The position numbers and the translations under genes are program-made. A DNA stretch of 17,347 nucleotides from contig CANQEC010000024.1 of assembly GCA_947594335.1 (NCBI GenBank), forward strand, positions 1-17,347, written 5' to 3'. The stretch comes from an uncultured Lachnospiraceae bacterium. GTDB taxonomy: Bacteria > Bacillota > Clostridia > Lachnospirales > Lachnospiraceae. This document shows, piece after piece, positions 6,340-13,840 of the stretch. Numbering within the stretch: the stretch's first letter is position 1; each line of letters begins with the position of its first letter. Below the pieces are notes generated by a model that was not told where the DNA came from, did not search any database, and saw only the letters and a program-made list of their open reading frames with translations.

Positions 6340-8253
6340 TCAGCCCGAAGGCAGACTTTTTCTTACACACAGCGCGCCGTATCCGAGCCGGGGATTCGGA
6401 TAGATTTTCTCGGCCGAAAGCTGCCGTGCCCCACGGATCAGCGACGCGCGCATCTTCTCCCCGTACAGATACGGGTCATTTCCTTTTATAATTCCCCATT
6501 CCATCAGGAGAGCGGCGGCTCCGGTTACGAACGATACCGCGAATGAGGTTCCGGTAACCGCGGCATAGCCGCCGCCAGGAGCCGTAGTTGTGATGTCAAC
6601 GCCGGGCGCGGCGAGATCCGGCCGGATATAGAAAGGCTCCGTATCCCGGCCCCGGCCGGAAAAGGAGGCGTACGTCATGCGGCGGGAATCGTAGGCTCCG
6701 ACAGAGATCAGGCGGGAAGCGGTTGACGGAATTGTGAGCGTCGCGTCCGGCGTCGGACGGAGAAATCGGGTCGCGTCATTGCGTGCGCGCGAATCAGGCA
6801 TCCAGAGGTCAAATTCACCGGAAACGATGCGCTGCGGTTCGATGATGAGCTTCCAGATTCCGGCGTCAAGGTAAATATCCGCCGGAAGAAATTCAAAGTA
6901 GATCTCCTGCAGGCCCTGATAGGGGGCAGGCTGTCCGTAATAAAACAGCAGTTCTGTGTTTCCGAGGCGGCAGCGGGAGGTGCCTGGACGGTTTTGCAGC
7001 TCGGTCGTCTCGCCGTTCGGATGAATCAGCGTGATCAGAAATTCATCGGCATAATTTTTCCAGAGCTGCAGATTCATTGTGGGTTCATAATCGCTGATTG
7101 AAAATTCAACGACAAGAGGGCCGTCCGTGCCGTGCCAGGCGGAAGAATTCAGGCTGCGCTCATATTGGGTATCGGCGAATGACCCGGATCTGCCAGAAAC
7201 TGTCAGCTGGTCCAAAAAGGCCGGGCTGTCTGCATTTTGGGTTCCTGTCCCGCTTTTTGGCTTTGCGGAAAAATGACCGGCGGAAATTCCTTCGTTGCCG
7301 GTGCCGGTGGTGATGACCGTTTTCCAGCGGTCGGCCATCATGTCGAGATAAGTTTCCAGCAGAGAAGTGCCGCGGTGTGAGCCGTAAGTATTTCCGAAGC
7401 TCAGATTAACCGTGACGGGCATGTTAAGTTCCCGCGCTTTCCGAATAACATACTCGACGGCCTGCATGACCTCTGCCGTGCGCGGGAAGCCGCCCTCTTC
7501 CGGATAGCCGAGCTTAACCACAAGAATGTCTGCCTGCGGAGCCATGCCGCGGTATCTGCCGCCGGAAGCCGCCCCATTGCCTGCCGCGATTCCGAGCACG
7601 TTTGTTCCGTGGCCGCTGGGATCCCGCTCCGGCACGATCTGTTCCGCGGCGGCGCGGCTGCCGGAGGAAAGCGCGGCGTCGATCATTTCTTTTGTATATT
7701 CAACACCCTGCGAGAAACCGGAGGGCGGAGCGTAGGAAAATGGAGGAGGGTTTGCCAAAAGAGGATCCTGCTGTTCCCCGGAGGAATTTGGCGCCGTCTG
7801 ATCCCAGATTGCCAGAATCCGCGAGGTGCCGTCCTCCTTTCGAAAGTCCGGATGGTAGTAATCCACGCCGGAGTCAATGACTGCTATGAGAACGCCCGCT
7901 CCGAAAAGATCATAAGGAACATCCTGCAGCGCTGATACACAGGAGGATGCCCGTCCCTGTTCCGCGGAAAAATACAAAAGCTTTGGCTTTTCGATGTATT
8001 CGATCTCGGGAAGCGAGGCAAGCAGATCCACTTCCGCCTGCGGTACCCGGACAATCGCATAGCCGCCGGTAAGGAGGGTGACTGTCCAGCCGGGGCGGGC
8101 GGCGGCCGGCAGATCGCCGTGAAACCGGACGATCACCTGCCAGGTTCGGCTTTCGGCGTCATATCCGACGTCGAGACTCTCAGATTTTTCGCGTTCAGTC
8201 TCCGTCACGTCGAGTGCAAGGTTGAGGATATTTTCGATTTTCTGGTCATCCAT
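6340..8253 (-). CDS. Subtilisin-like S8 serine protease, CspB-like
   Basis: This is a subtilase related to the germination proteases CspA/B/C and their vegetative paralogues in Lachnospiraceae. The catalytic triad is complete: AVIDSGVDYYHPDF (Asp127), PSGHGTNVLG (His215) and GTSFAVSFVTG (Ser570), with oxyanion Asn320 in TTGTGNEG. Residues about 55-95 resemble an inhibitor-type prodomain (GGYAIVRV, ending IEYIEKPKLLY). A beta-rich insertion at about 380-500 (VEFSIS, WKLIIEPQ) fits the jelly-roll domain of CspB. There is no signal peptide, as for Csp proteins. I chose ATG 8253 (MDDQKIENIL) because TTTGGAG lies five bases upstream. The longer frame to 8349 has no such support. At 637 residues it is somewhat longer than typical Csp. 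The consensus GTSxATP is GTSFAVS here. It is a single gene, convergent with rsmA. The substrate is unknown. Confidence 0.92.
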   Translation of the reverse strand: MDDQKIENILNLALDVTETEREKSESLDVGYDAESRTWQVIVRFHGDLPAAARPGWTVTLLTGGYAIVRVPQAEVDLLASLPEIEYIEKPKLLYFSAEQGRASSCVSALQDVPYDLFGAGVLIAVIDSGVDYYHPDFRKEDGTSRILAIWDQTAPNSSGEQQDPLLANPPPFSYAPPSGFSQGVEYTKEMIDAALSSGSRAAAEQIVPERDPSGHGTNVLGIAAGNGAASGGRYRGMAPQADILVVKLGYPEEGGFPRTAEVMQAVEYVIRKARELNMPVTVNLSFGNTYGSHRGTSLLETYLDMMADRWKTVITTGTGNEGISAGHFSAKPKSGTGTQNADSPAFLDQLTVSGRSGSFADTQYERSLNSSAWHGTDGPLVVEFSISDYEPTMNLQLWKNYADEFLITLIHPNGETTELQNRPGTSRCRLGNTELLFYYGQPAPYQGLQEIYFEFLPADIYLDAGIWKLIIEPQRIVSGEFDLWMPDSRARNDATRFLRPTPDATLTIPSTASRLISVGAYDSRRMTYASFSGRGRDTEPFYIRPDLAAPGVDITTTAPGGGYAAVTGTSFAVSFVTGAAALLMEWGIIKGNDPYLYGEKMRASLIRGARQLSAEKIYPNPRLGYGALCVRKSLPSG

Positions 8254-8309
8254 AAAAACTCCAAAGAAGGATTTACTATTATTAATATGATTCCCGGAGG
8301 CATTGTGAC

Positions 8310-8351
8310 ATGAAAAGGGAACAAAAACAGGATGCCATGACGCGGACATAG
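8310..8351 (+). CDS. Possible 13-residue ORF ending in a terminator hairpin
   Basis: ATG 8310 to TAG 8349-8351 encodes MKREQKQDAMTRT. GGAGG at 8296-8300 lies nine bases upstream. The last codons form the left arm of the terminator at 8340-8366. The layout resembles a short leader peptide with an attenuator, but the TRAP promoter lies downstream of it, and no plus-strand promoter before it is convincing. It could equally be chance. Confidence 0.15.
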   Translation: MKREQKQDAMTRT

Positions 8352-8366
8352 ATCCGTGTTTTTTTG
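8340..8366 (+). terminator. Plus-strand terminator between divergent genes
   Basis: A 7-bp stem pairs ACGCGGA at 8340-8346 with TCCGTGT at 8353-8359 (one G-U pair, six-base loop). It is followed by an uninterrupted T-run from 8360. It faces the TRAP operon and lies upstream of its promoter. There is no annotated plus-strand gene just before it, so it may block read-through from rsmA or end a small transcript. The remaining DNA of 8254-8484 holds short inverted repeats (TTAACTGTTAA at 8373-8383 and a CTTGT/ACAAG pair near 8406-8425) and no larger gene. Confidence 0.6.
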
Positions 8367-8484
8367 ATCGTTTTAACTGTTAACAGGTGATTTTATGCCC
8401 GGTTTCTTGTCAGAAAGAACAAGCTTTGCGTGCTGAAGGAGAAGCGGCGTTGATAAAAAGTACGAAAAAATTTGGAAGAAAGTA

Positions 8485-8513
8485 TTGACAGACGGCGGGG
8501 TATATACTATACT
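8485..8513 (+). promoter_or_regulatory. Strong sigma-A promoter of the TRAP operon
   Basis: A perfect -35 TTGACA at 8485-8490 and a -10 TATACT at 8508-8513 are separated by 17 bases. The transcript would start near 8520. The leader to the TTG start at 8624 is about 100 bases and contains a small hairpin, CCGGG/CCCGG, at 8579-8592. Confidence 0.88.
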
Positions 8514-8516
8514 ACA

Positions 8517-8535
8517 TCCAACATCCTACATTGGA
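8517..8535 (+). promoter_or_regulatory. Operator-like inverted repeat at the TRAP transcription start
   Basis: TCCAA at 8517-8521 and TTGGA at 8531-8535 are perfect inverted arms with nine bases between. A second overlapping pair, ATCCT/AGGAT, lies at 8523-8527 and 8534-8538. The motif ACATCC also recurs with a 7-bp period at 8514 and 8521. The site sits immediately after the -10 box, where a bound repressor would block initiation. The regulator is unknown; GntR-type regulators often control TRAP operons, but none is in the window. Confidence 0.45.
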
Positions 8536-8623
8536 GGATAGAGCAAGTTCGAAAGCTGGACTTACATTTATGGCATTGCCGGGAATGCCCGGTATGGAAG
8601 TTTTCTAAGGAGGTGCAAAGGAT

Positions 8624-9637
8624 TTGAAGTATGTAAAACGAATTCTGGCCATTTCTCTGGGGGTTCTGCTTCTGATCGGCAGTCTGACGGGCTGCAGCGG
8701 CAGCAGGGGCGGCGCAGAGGTCAAATGGGATCTTTCCATGGCAGTCAATGGAACGGATACCCAGATCGATGCCCTGGTGGCGAATCACTTTGCCGAGCTG
8801 GTAGCGGATCGCTCCGGAGGCAGTATCGTCGTCAATGTTTTCCCAAATGATACCCTGGCCGGAGGCAACGCGACGAGAGGAATCGAGTATATCGCCGTAG
8901 GCGGCGCGGATATGGGAGCTTACGCAACTTCTGTGCTGGCCGGCCTGGAGCCGAAGCTCTCGGTCGCGACGATTCCCTGGGCTCTCACCACTTACCAGCA
9001 GGCACGTCTGGTCATAGACGGAACCGGCGGAGAGTTTTACGCAAAAATGCTGGCAGACAAAGGGATCACTTATCTGGGTTCTTTCCACAACGGTTTCCGT
9101 CAGCTGACTAACAGCAAGAGACCGGTCACCAAACCGGAGGATCTCAAGGGGCTTAAGCTTCGTGTTCCCGGCGGCGATGTCTATATGGAATTTTTCAAGG
9201 CTTTGGGCGCGAATCCGACCGCGATGAGCTGGAGCGAGGTTTTCACCGCCATCCAGCAGGGAACCATCGACGGGCAGGAGAATGGATGCTCCATTACAAA
9301 GTCCGCAAAAATGGATGAGATCCAGCCATACATGACGATCTGGAATTACAGCTATGAGAACGATCTGTTCGTGATGAACACCAAGATCTGGAACAGTCTG
9401 GACGAGGAGAGCCAGCAGATTATTCAGGAATGCGCGACGGAGGCCTGCGAATGGGGCCGCGACAAGCTGGAAGCTGATGAGGACGCTCTGATCCAGGGAT
9501 TCCGCGACGTGGGTATGCAGGTGGACGAGCTTACGACAGATCAGCTGGCGATTTTTCAGGAGGCGGTGGCGCCTGTTCTGCAGCAGTTCAAGGAAAATTA
9601 TGGCGAAGAGGCCTGCGCGGCCTTCGGAATAGAATGA
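8624..9637 (+). CDS. dctP: TRAP transporter substrate-binding lipoprotein, DctP family
   Basis: This is the extracytoplasmic solute receptor of a sodium-driven TRAP importer, usually for organic acids such as C4-dicarboxylates, keto acids or sugar acids. The exact substrate cannot be read here. The start is TTG 8624 with AAGGAGG at 8607-8613. The resulting N-terminus (KYVKRILAIS...SLTGC) is a proper lipoprotein signal with the lipobox Cys at residue 24, which supports the TTG start. Family motifs are visible: NGFRQLTNS (156-164), LKLRVPGG (Arg180, the likely carboxylate-binding arginine) and GTIDGQEN (203-210). The 337-residue length is normal. It is first in the operon, 18 bases before dctQ. 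Lipid anchoring fits a single-membrane bacterium. Confidence 0.95.
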   Translation: MKYVKRILAISLGVLLLIGSLTGCSGSRGGAEVKWDLSMAVNGTDTQIDALVANHFAELVADRSGGSIVVNVFPNDTLAGGNATRGIEYIAVGGADMGAYATSVLAGLEPKLSVATIPWALTTYQQARLVIDGTGGEFYAKMLADKGITYLGSFHNGFRQLTNSKRPVTKPEDLKGLKLRVPGGDVYMEFFKALGANPTAMSWSEVFTAIQQGTIDGQENGCSITKSAKMDEIQPYMTIWNYSYENDLFVMNTKIWNSLDEESQQIIQECATEACEWGRDKLEADEDALIQGFRDVGMQVDELTTDQLAIFQEAVAPVLQQFKENYGEEACAAFGIE

Positions 9638-9655
9638 CGGGAGGAGTGAGAATTT

Positions 9656-10135
9656 ATGTCAAAAATATTCAGTGTGCTGGAGAAGGTTGTCTCCTGTCTC
9701 TGCGTGATCACCATGTCCATCCTGGTTTTTATCAACGTTATCTTTCGATTTGTTTTTAATAATTCCCTTGCTTTCTCGGATGAGATTTCTACATATCTCT
9801 TCGTACTGATGAGCTTTATGGGAACCGCTGTCGCCGCCCGCAGGGGCGCTCATCTGGGGCTGTCCATCATCACGGACAAGGTAAATCCCAAAGTCCGGAC
9901 CATCATCGGCATGATCATGTACGGGATTTCCGCCCTGTTCTGTCTGCTCATTGTCATCTTTGGCGTGCAGATGGTCATCAGCGAATACCAGATGGGACAG
10001 CAGTCCGCAGCCATGCAGTGGCCTGAGTGGATCTACGGTTCCTTTGTTCCCATCGGAGCGGCCTTTGCCACGATGGCGTTTCTCCAGGGCATCTTCGATA
10101 TGGCGAAAAAACTGAAAGAAGAGGAGGGTAAATAA
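9656..10135 (+). CDS. dctQ: TRAP transporter small membrane subunit, DctQ family
   Basis: DctQ is the four-helix membrane subunit that pairs with DctM. The 159-residue protein shows four hydrophobic segments at about 13-35, 45-62, 84-105 and 125-145. It carries the family signature DEISTYLFVLMSFMGTA, and then a short cytoplasmic charged end (KKLKEEEGK). The start ATG 9656 is preceded by GGGAGGAG about eight bases upstream. Its TAA stop directly touches the dctM ATG, so the two are translationally close. Confidence 0.93.
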   Translation: MSKIFSVLEKVVSCLCVITMSILVFINVIFRFVFNNSLAFSDEISTYLFVLMSFMGTAVAARRGAHLGLSIITDKVNPKVRTIIGMIMYGISALFCLLIVIFGVQMVISEYQMGQQSAAMQWPEWIYGSFVPIGAAFATMAFLQGIFDMAKKLKEEEGK

Positions 10136-11419
10136 ATGGTAGGTATCGTTTTACTGGGCGTCTTTGTTCTGCTTCTGCTCTTTGGCGCGCCGATCGCCGT
10201 ATGCCTGGGTATGTCCAGTGTGGCAGCCATTCTGGTTCAGGGCGCGGGCAAACCTATCGAGGCGGTTATGAGCGTGCTGCCCCGTCTGTGTTCCTCCGCG
10301 AGCAGCAAGTTTGTCCTCCTGGCTATTCCCTTCTTCATTCTTTCCGGCAACGTCATGGAGAAGGCAGGCATCTCCGGCCGTCTGATCAATCTGGCGGAGA
10401 AATGTCTGGGCCATATTAAAGGCGGCATGGCTATCGTCTGTGTCGTGGTATCGTGCTTCTTCGCCGCGATTTCCGGATCCGGTCCGGCTACCGTGGCGGC
10501 GCTCGGCCTGATCATGATCCCTGCTCTGGTCAAAGCGGGCTATCCTGCTCCCTTTGCCTGCGCGCTTATGGCGGCCGGCGGAGCGATCGGCGTGGTCATC
10601 CCGCCCTCGATCACCTTCGTAGTCTACGGTTCCATCGCCGACGCGTCCATCACAAACCTGTTCAAGGCAGGACTGGTTCCCGGACTTCTGATGGGACTTG
10701 GCCTGATCATAGTCTCCCTGATCCTGGGCCGCACCGTGGATCTGAAGGTGAACCCCAGAGCTTCCTGGAAGGAGCGGTGGATCGCGTTTAAGGACGCCTT
10801 TTTCGGACTCATGATGCCGGTCATCATCCTGGGCGGTATCTACGGCGGTATCTTTACCCCCACTGAGGCGGCGGCCGTATCCGTATTCTATGGCCTGTTC
10901 GTAGGTGTGTTTATCTACCGGGAAATAAATTTCAAAAAATTTATCGACATTCTGATCGATTCCTGCAGTACCACCGCTACGGTCATGTTCATCACCATGG
11001 GCGCGACGCTGTTCGCGTATGTGCTTACCAGAGCCCGTCTGGATCTGATGATCAGCGACTTCATGATCTCCATCGTCGGCGGGAACAGGATCATCTTCTT
11101 CATTATTATTAATATCGTGCTGCTGATCGCCGGCTGCTTCCTGGATTCCACCTCGGCGCTGTATATCTTCACGCCGCTGTTTGCTCCGGTCGCCCTGCAG
11201 CTGGGCATCGACCCCATCCATCTGGGCGTGGTCATGATCGTAAATCTGGCAATCGGACTGTTCACCCCGCCGGTGGGCGTCAACCTGTACGTGGCCTGCG
11301 GCATCGGGGACATCAAGATCGAGGAAATATCCAAAGGCATCGTACCCTGCCTGATCGCGGAGCTTATCATACTGCTGCTGGTGACCTATGTGGAGCCGAT
11401 CTCCATGATGTTCGTGTGA
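10136..11419 (+). CDS. dctM: TRAP transporter large permease subunit, DctM family
   Basis: DctM is the ion-coupled translocation subunit, with about a dozen membrane helices over 427 residues, the usual size. Recognisable family stretches are AIPFFILSGNVMEKAG near the N-terminus, AISGSGPATVAALG, AAGGAIGVVIPPS, GGIYGGIFTPTEAAAV, and FTPPVGVNLYVACGI near the C-terminus. The start ATG 10136 follows the dctQ stop with no spacer and has GAGGAGGG at 10121-10128. The sequence is complete. A hairpin lies between it and the second binding-protein gene. Confidence 0.96.
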   Translation: MVGIVLLGVFVLLLLFGAPIAVCLGMSSVAAILVQGAGKPIEAVMSVLPRLCSSASSKFVLLAIPFFILSGNVMEKAGISGRLINLAEKCLGHIKGGMAIVCVVVSCFFAAISGSGPATVAALGLIMIPALVKAGYPAPFACALMAAGGAIGVVIPPSITFVVYGSIADASITNLFKAGLVPGLLMGLGLIIVSLILGRTVDLKVNPRASWKERWIAFKDAFFGLMMPVIILGGIYGGIFTPTEAAAVSVFYGLFVGVFIYREINFKKFIDILIDSCSTTATVMFITMGATLFAYVLTRARLDLMISDFMISIVGGNRIIFFIIINIVLLIAGCFLDSTSALYIFTPLFAPVALQLGIDPIHLGVVMIVNLAIGLFTPPVGVNLYVACGIGDIKIEEISKGIVPCLIAELIILLLVTYVEPISMMFV

Positions 11420-11443
11420 GGCTGACGGCAAAATGATTAAATA

Positions 11444-11482
11444 CTGTCCGTCCGTTTTGGATTATTCCGGCGCGGCGGACAG
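11444..11482 (+). promoter_or_regulatory. Intercistronic hairpin between dctM and the second dctP
   Basis: CTGTCCG-T-CCG at 11444-11454 pairs with CGGCGGACAG at 11473-11482: ten base pairs with one bulged T and an 18-base loop. No long T-run follows directly, so it is not a strong terminator. Stems in such gaps often protect or process mRNA and let one cistron be expressed at a different level. That would suit a binding protein needed in excess, but this is inference. Confidence 0.5.
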
Positions 11483-11510
11483 CGGGTCATTGTTTTAAAG
11501 GAGGAAATAT

Positions 11511-12566
11511 ATGAAGCGAATCATTACTCTGATACTGGCTCTGACTGTGTTGTTATCTTCTGCCATCTGCGTTGGAAGCGTCTCTGCAAAAGAAAACGAG
11601 AGCGAAAGCGAAGTCAGCGGTGAGGCTGCTGAAAATGCGGAAAGCACAGACGAGCCTTATCTTATCCGGATCGGACACAGCGACACGGAGACCAACCTGA
11701 TCCACGTCTATCTTGAAAAGTTCAAGGAGGATGTGGAGGAACTGACGGACGGTCAGGTGATCATTGAACTCTACCCTTCCGAGATACTTGGCAGCAACAG
11801 AGAGATGGCCAAGATGGTGGAGATGGGGAATCTGGAGGGCATGATGATGCCGAGCGGCCAGGAGAGCGCCTATGCGCCGAAGATGACTGCCCTGAGCCTT
11901 CCGTTCCTGTTTTCTGATTATGAACAGGTATACAAGGTGCTGGACGGTGAGATCGGGGCTGATATGACAGCGGATCTGGCGGATTCCAATCTGGTTCAGA
12001 TTGCCTGGTGGGAGAACGGCCTGCGCCAGATCACCAACAGCGTCCGCCCGATCGAGACGCCTGCGGACCTGGAGGGACTGAAAATCCGTACGCCGGATGA
12101 CCAGATGACCGAAGCCGTGTTTAAAGCTTATGGGGCATCCCCTTCCTTTGCCGCTTTCTCAGAGCTGTACGGAGCTCTTGAGGAAAAAGAGTTTGACGGC
12201 CAGGAAAACCCCATCGCGAATATTTACGCGAATAATTTCCAGGATGTGCAGAGCTATCTGTCCATGGTGAATTATCAGTATCAGCCGAAAAATATGGTTT
12301 TTAATCTGGATGTGTGGAACGGGATTCCTGAAAATCTGCAGAAAATTATCACGGAATGCGCCTCATACTGCGGCATGCAGCACCGTCACGCGGTCACCGC
12401 GAATGAAGCTGAGATGATCGCCGAGCTGGAGGCTGCCGGCATGCAGATCAGTTATCCGGATACCGCCCCGTTTGTTGAGGCGTCGCAGAGCGTATACGAC
12501 GACTTCTATGCGCAGTACGACTGGGCGGAGCAGCTGGTGTCTGATATCAGGGATACGATCGGATAA
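11511..12566 (+). CDS. Second TRAP substrate-binding protein, DctP family, without lipobox
   Basis: This is a 351-residue DctP-family receptor with NGLRQITNS (169-177), LKIRTP (Arg193) and EFDGQEN, the same landmarks as the first receptor but otherwise diverged. The start ATG 11511 has AAAGGAGG just upstream. The N-terminus is a Sec signal (KRIITLILALTVLLSS) ending with a plausible type I cleavage after VSA (residue 26). Cys20 is not in a lipobox context (SAIC). An acidic linker (ESESEVSGEAAENAESTDE) follows. In a single-membrane bacterium this protein might be released or held by other means. It is the last gene of the TRAP operon, before a terminator. It may be an alternative receptor for the same membrane subunits. 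Confidence 0.92.
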   Translation: MKRIITLILALTVLLSSAICVGSVSAKENESESEVSGEAAENAESTDEPYLIRIGHSDTETNLIHVYLEKFKEDVEELTDGQVIIELYPSEILGSNREMAKMVEMGNLEGMMMPSGQESAYAPKMTALSLPFLFSDYEQVYKVLDGEIGADMTADLADSNLVQIAWWENGLRQITNSVRPIETPADLEGLKIRTPDDQMTEAVFKAYGASPSFAAFSELYGALEEKEFDGQENPIANIYANNFQDVQSYLSMVNYQYQPKNMVFNLDVWNGIPENLQKIITECASYCGMQHRHAVTANEAEMIAELEAAGMQISYPDTAPFVEASQSVYDDFYAQYDWAEQLVSDIRDTIG

Positions 12567-12603
12567 TTGCAGTAAAAAAGACAAATACTACCGGGTGAAA
12601 AAT

Positions 12604-12645
12604 GGAGCCGGCACACTAAGTAATCAGTGTCCGGCTCCTTTTTTC
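12604..12645. terminator. Bidirectional terminator shared by the TRAP operon and araC-type gene
   Basis: The arms at 12604-12617 and 12626-12638 form a 13-bp GC-rich stem with one bulged C and an eight-base loop. Six T residues at 12639-12644 serve the plus strand. The A-run before the left arm (12598-12602) gives a T-run on the minus strand. The regulator gene stop codon (12644-12646) overlaps the plus-strand T-run. Confidence 0.92.
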
Positions 12646-13528
12646 ACTGCGCAGGCCGCATCTTTCCTTTTCCGGTCTCCATTCTGTGTTCTTTTCTCCA
12701 GTTCTGCGGGGAGCTCCCGTACACATTCTTGAATGCCCTGGAAAAATTAAGCTGGCTCTGATAGCCGACCTGTCGGGAGATTTCGCCCACGGGCAGGGAG
12801 GTGTAGCGGAGAAGCTCCGCCGCCTTGTTCATCCGGTAGTAGATCAGGAACTGCTGCGGCGTCTGGTGCAGCGTCTCCTTGAAGATCCGGGCCAGGTAAT
12901 TCTGGTTCAGGTTGCAGAAGATGGCCATATCCCTGATTGTGACATTGCAGTGGTGGTAATTCTGTTCCACGAAAGCGGTCGCCTCCCGGATATAGAGATC
13001 CTTCAGCCTTCCGCCCGTCAGCTCCGAGTGATTGAAGGAAGAGTGGATCAGAGTGTCGAGGAACAGGTACAGGTGGCCGATCAGATAGAGGGAGGACCGG
13101 TCCTTGCTGTAAATGATCGAGAGCATTTCATTTTTCAGAAGCTCCCTCGATTCGCCGTTTATGGGGTGGTAGATGGGAGCGTCGAAGGAGATTCCGGCGG
13201 CCGTGAGGATATCCTTGCATTTGAGTCCGTCAAATTCCAGCCAGCAGTAGCACCACGGATGCTCGCTGTCCGCGGTATAGGTGTTGATCTGGTGCGGGCA
13301 GATCAGAAAACCGGAGCCGGCAAGGAGCTGGTAGGTGCGGGTTTTCCCGTCGCTGCCCGTCGAGAGCAGGCATCCTTTGCCGGAAAGAATATAGTGGAAC
13401 AGGAAATGGTTCCGGGCAACGGGGCCGTAGGAATAGTTGGGAGGGCACTGCTCCAGGCCATACTGGACCAGAGTCATGTCCATGTAACGTTCATTTGGAA
13501 AAAGGGTAAAAGTATTTTCGTATGGCAA
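12644..13528 (-). CDS. AraC-family transcriptional regulator
   Basis: This 294-residue regulator has an N-terminal cupin-like sensor half (about residues 1-150, including HYILSGKGCLL and GFLICPHQINTY) and a C-terminal double helix-turn-helix of AraC type (about 190-288). The latter includes VTIRDMAIFCNLNQNYLARIFKE and the signature EISRQVGYQSQLNFSRAFK. I chose TTG 13528, because AAGGAGG (minus strand, 13537-13543) lies eight bases upstream. The longer frame from 13636 lacks such a site. The gene diverges from the sugar ABC operon, so it is most likely the activator of that operon in response to a sugar bound by the N-terminal half. It is convergent with the TRAP operon and shares its terminator. 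The ligand is unknown. Confidence 0.93.
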   Translation of the reverse strand: MPYENTFTLFPNERYMDMTLVQYGLEQCPPNYSYGPVARNHFLFHYILSGKGCLLSTGSDGKTRTYQLLAGSGFLICPHQINTYTADSEHPWCYCWLEFDGLKCKDILTAAGISFDAPIYHPINGESRELLKNEMLSIIYSKDRSSLYLIGHLYLFLDTLIHSSFNHSELTGGRLKDLYIREATAFVEQNYHHCNVTIRDMAIFCNLNQNYLARIFKETLHQTPQQFLIYYRMNKAAELLRYTSLPVGEISRQVGYQSQLNFSRAFKNVYGSSPQNWRKEHRMETGKGKMRPAQ

Positions 13529-13649
13529 CTGTGAATCCTCCTTATGTAACAGCGGCGTCTGCGCCGGATAATTCCCTGCGGCGCCATATTTATTCTGTAC
13601 AGGCCCGCATAAGGAAGCCGGCTGCCGGTGCAGCATACGGGCCGCGCGG

Positions 13650-13679
13650 CGGGCAGAAAGCGGTTATTCCTTCTGCCCG
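13650..13679 (-). promoter_or_regulatory. Hairpin in the araC-type gene leader
   Basis: CGGGCAGAA at 13650-13658 and TTCTGCCCG at 13671-13679 form a perfect 9-bp stem with a 12-base loop. It lies about 125-150 bases before the regulator start on its strand, in the divergent region. No T-run follows on either strand. The regulator promoter is not clear; TATAAA (minus strand, 13691-13696) is the best -10 guess, but the matching -35 is poor. Confidence 0.45.
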
Positions 13680-13728
13680 GCTGCTGATATTTTATAGGAA
13701 AAAAGTGAAAAAAGAAAGCGGAAATTCC
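13655..13728. repeat. Two near-identical 16-bp elements in the divergent region
   Basis: AGAAAGCGGWWATTCC occurs at 13655-13670 (TT version) and 13713-13728 (AA version), the start points 58 bp apart, matching at 14 of 16 bases. The core GAAAGCGG resembles part of the CcpA cre consensus, but the ends do not fit it well. They are candidate regulator sites for the divergent genes. Confidence 0.4.
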
Positions 13729-13761
13729 ACCATATATAGCAGAATCACACCATATCTGACA
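13728..13761. promoter_or_regulatory. Candidate AraC-type operator: direct repeats 20 bp apart
   Basis: CACCATAT occurs at 13728-13735 and 13748-13755, and each copy is followed by a T and then CA in matching positions (CACCATATnTnnCA). The 20-bp period is close to two helical turns, as in AraC-family half-sites. The pair lies about 50-85 bp upstream of the -35 box of the ABC operon. A small palindrome, ATATTT-GATG-AAATAT, sits between them and the promoter at 13789-13804. Confidence 0.45.
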
Positions 13762-13811
13762 TATATACCACAAAAACAGAAAAATGATATATTTGATGAA
13801 ATATTGTGATA

Positions 13812-13840
13812 TTTACTTTTCTGTTCTGCCTGTATATACT
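13812..13840 (+). promoter_or_regulatory. Promoter of the sugar ABC operon
   Basis: TTTACT (13812-13817) and TATACT (13835-13840) are separated by 17 bases. The -10 is good and the -35 is moderate (four of six), as expected for an activator-dependent promoter. The leader to ATG 14092 would be about 245 bases. A weaker alternative, TTGACC 13880-13885 with TATAGG 13902-13907 (16-base spacer), would shorten it to about 180. Confidence 0.5.

Noticed and set aside
10151..11431. 426-codon minus-strand frame opposite dctM
   Set aside because: It is an antisense shadow of a conserved membrane protein. Its His/Asp/Gln-rich composition is typical of reversed hydrophobic coding.
12686..13534. 282-codon plus-strand frame opposite the AraC gene
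   Set aside because: The minus strand has a clear AraC DNA-binding domain, a good start and a terminator. The plus frame has none of these.
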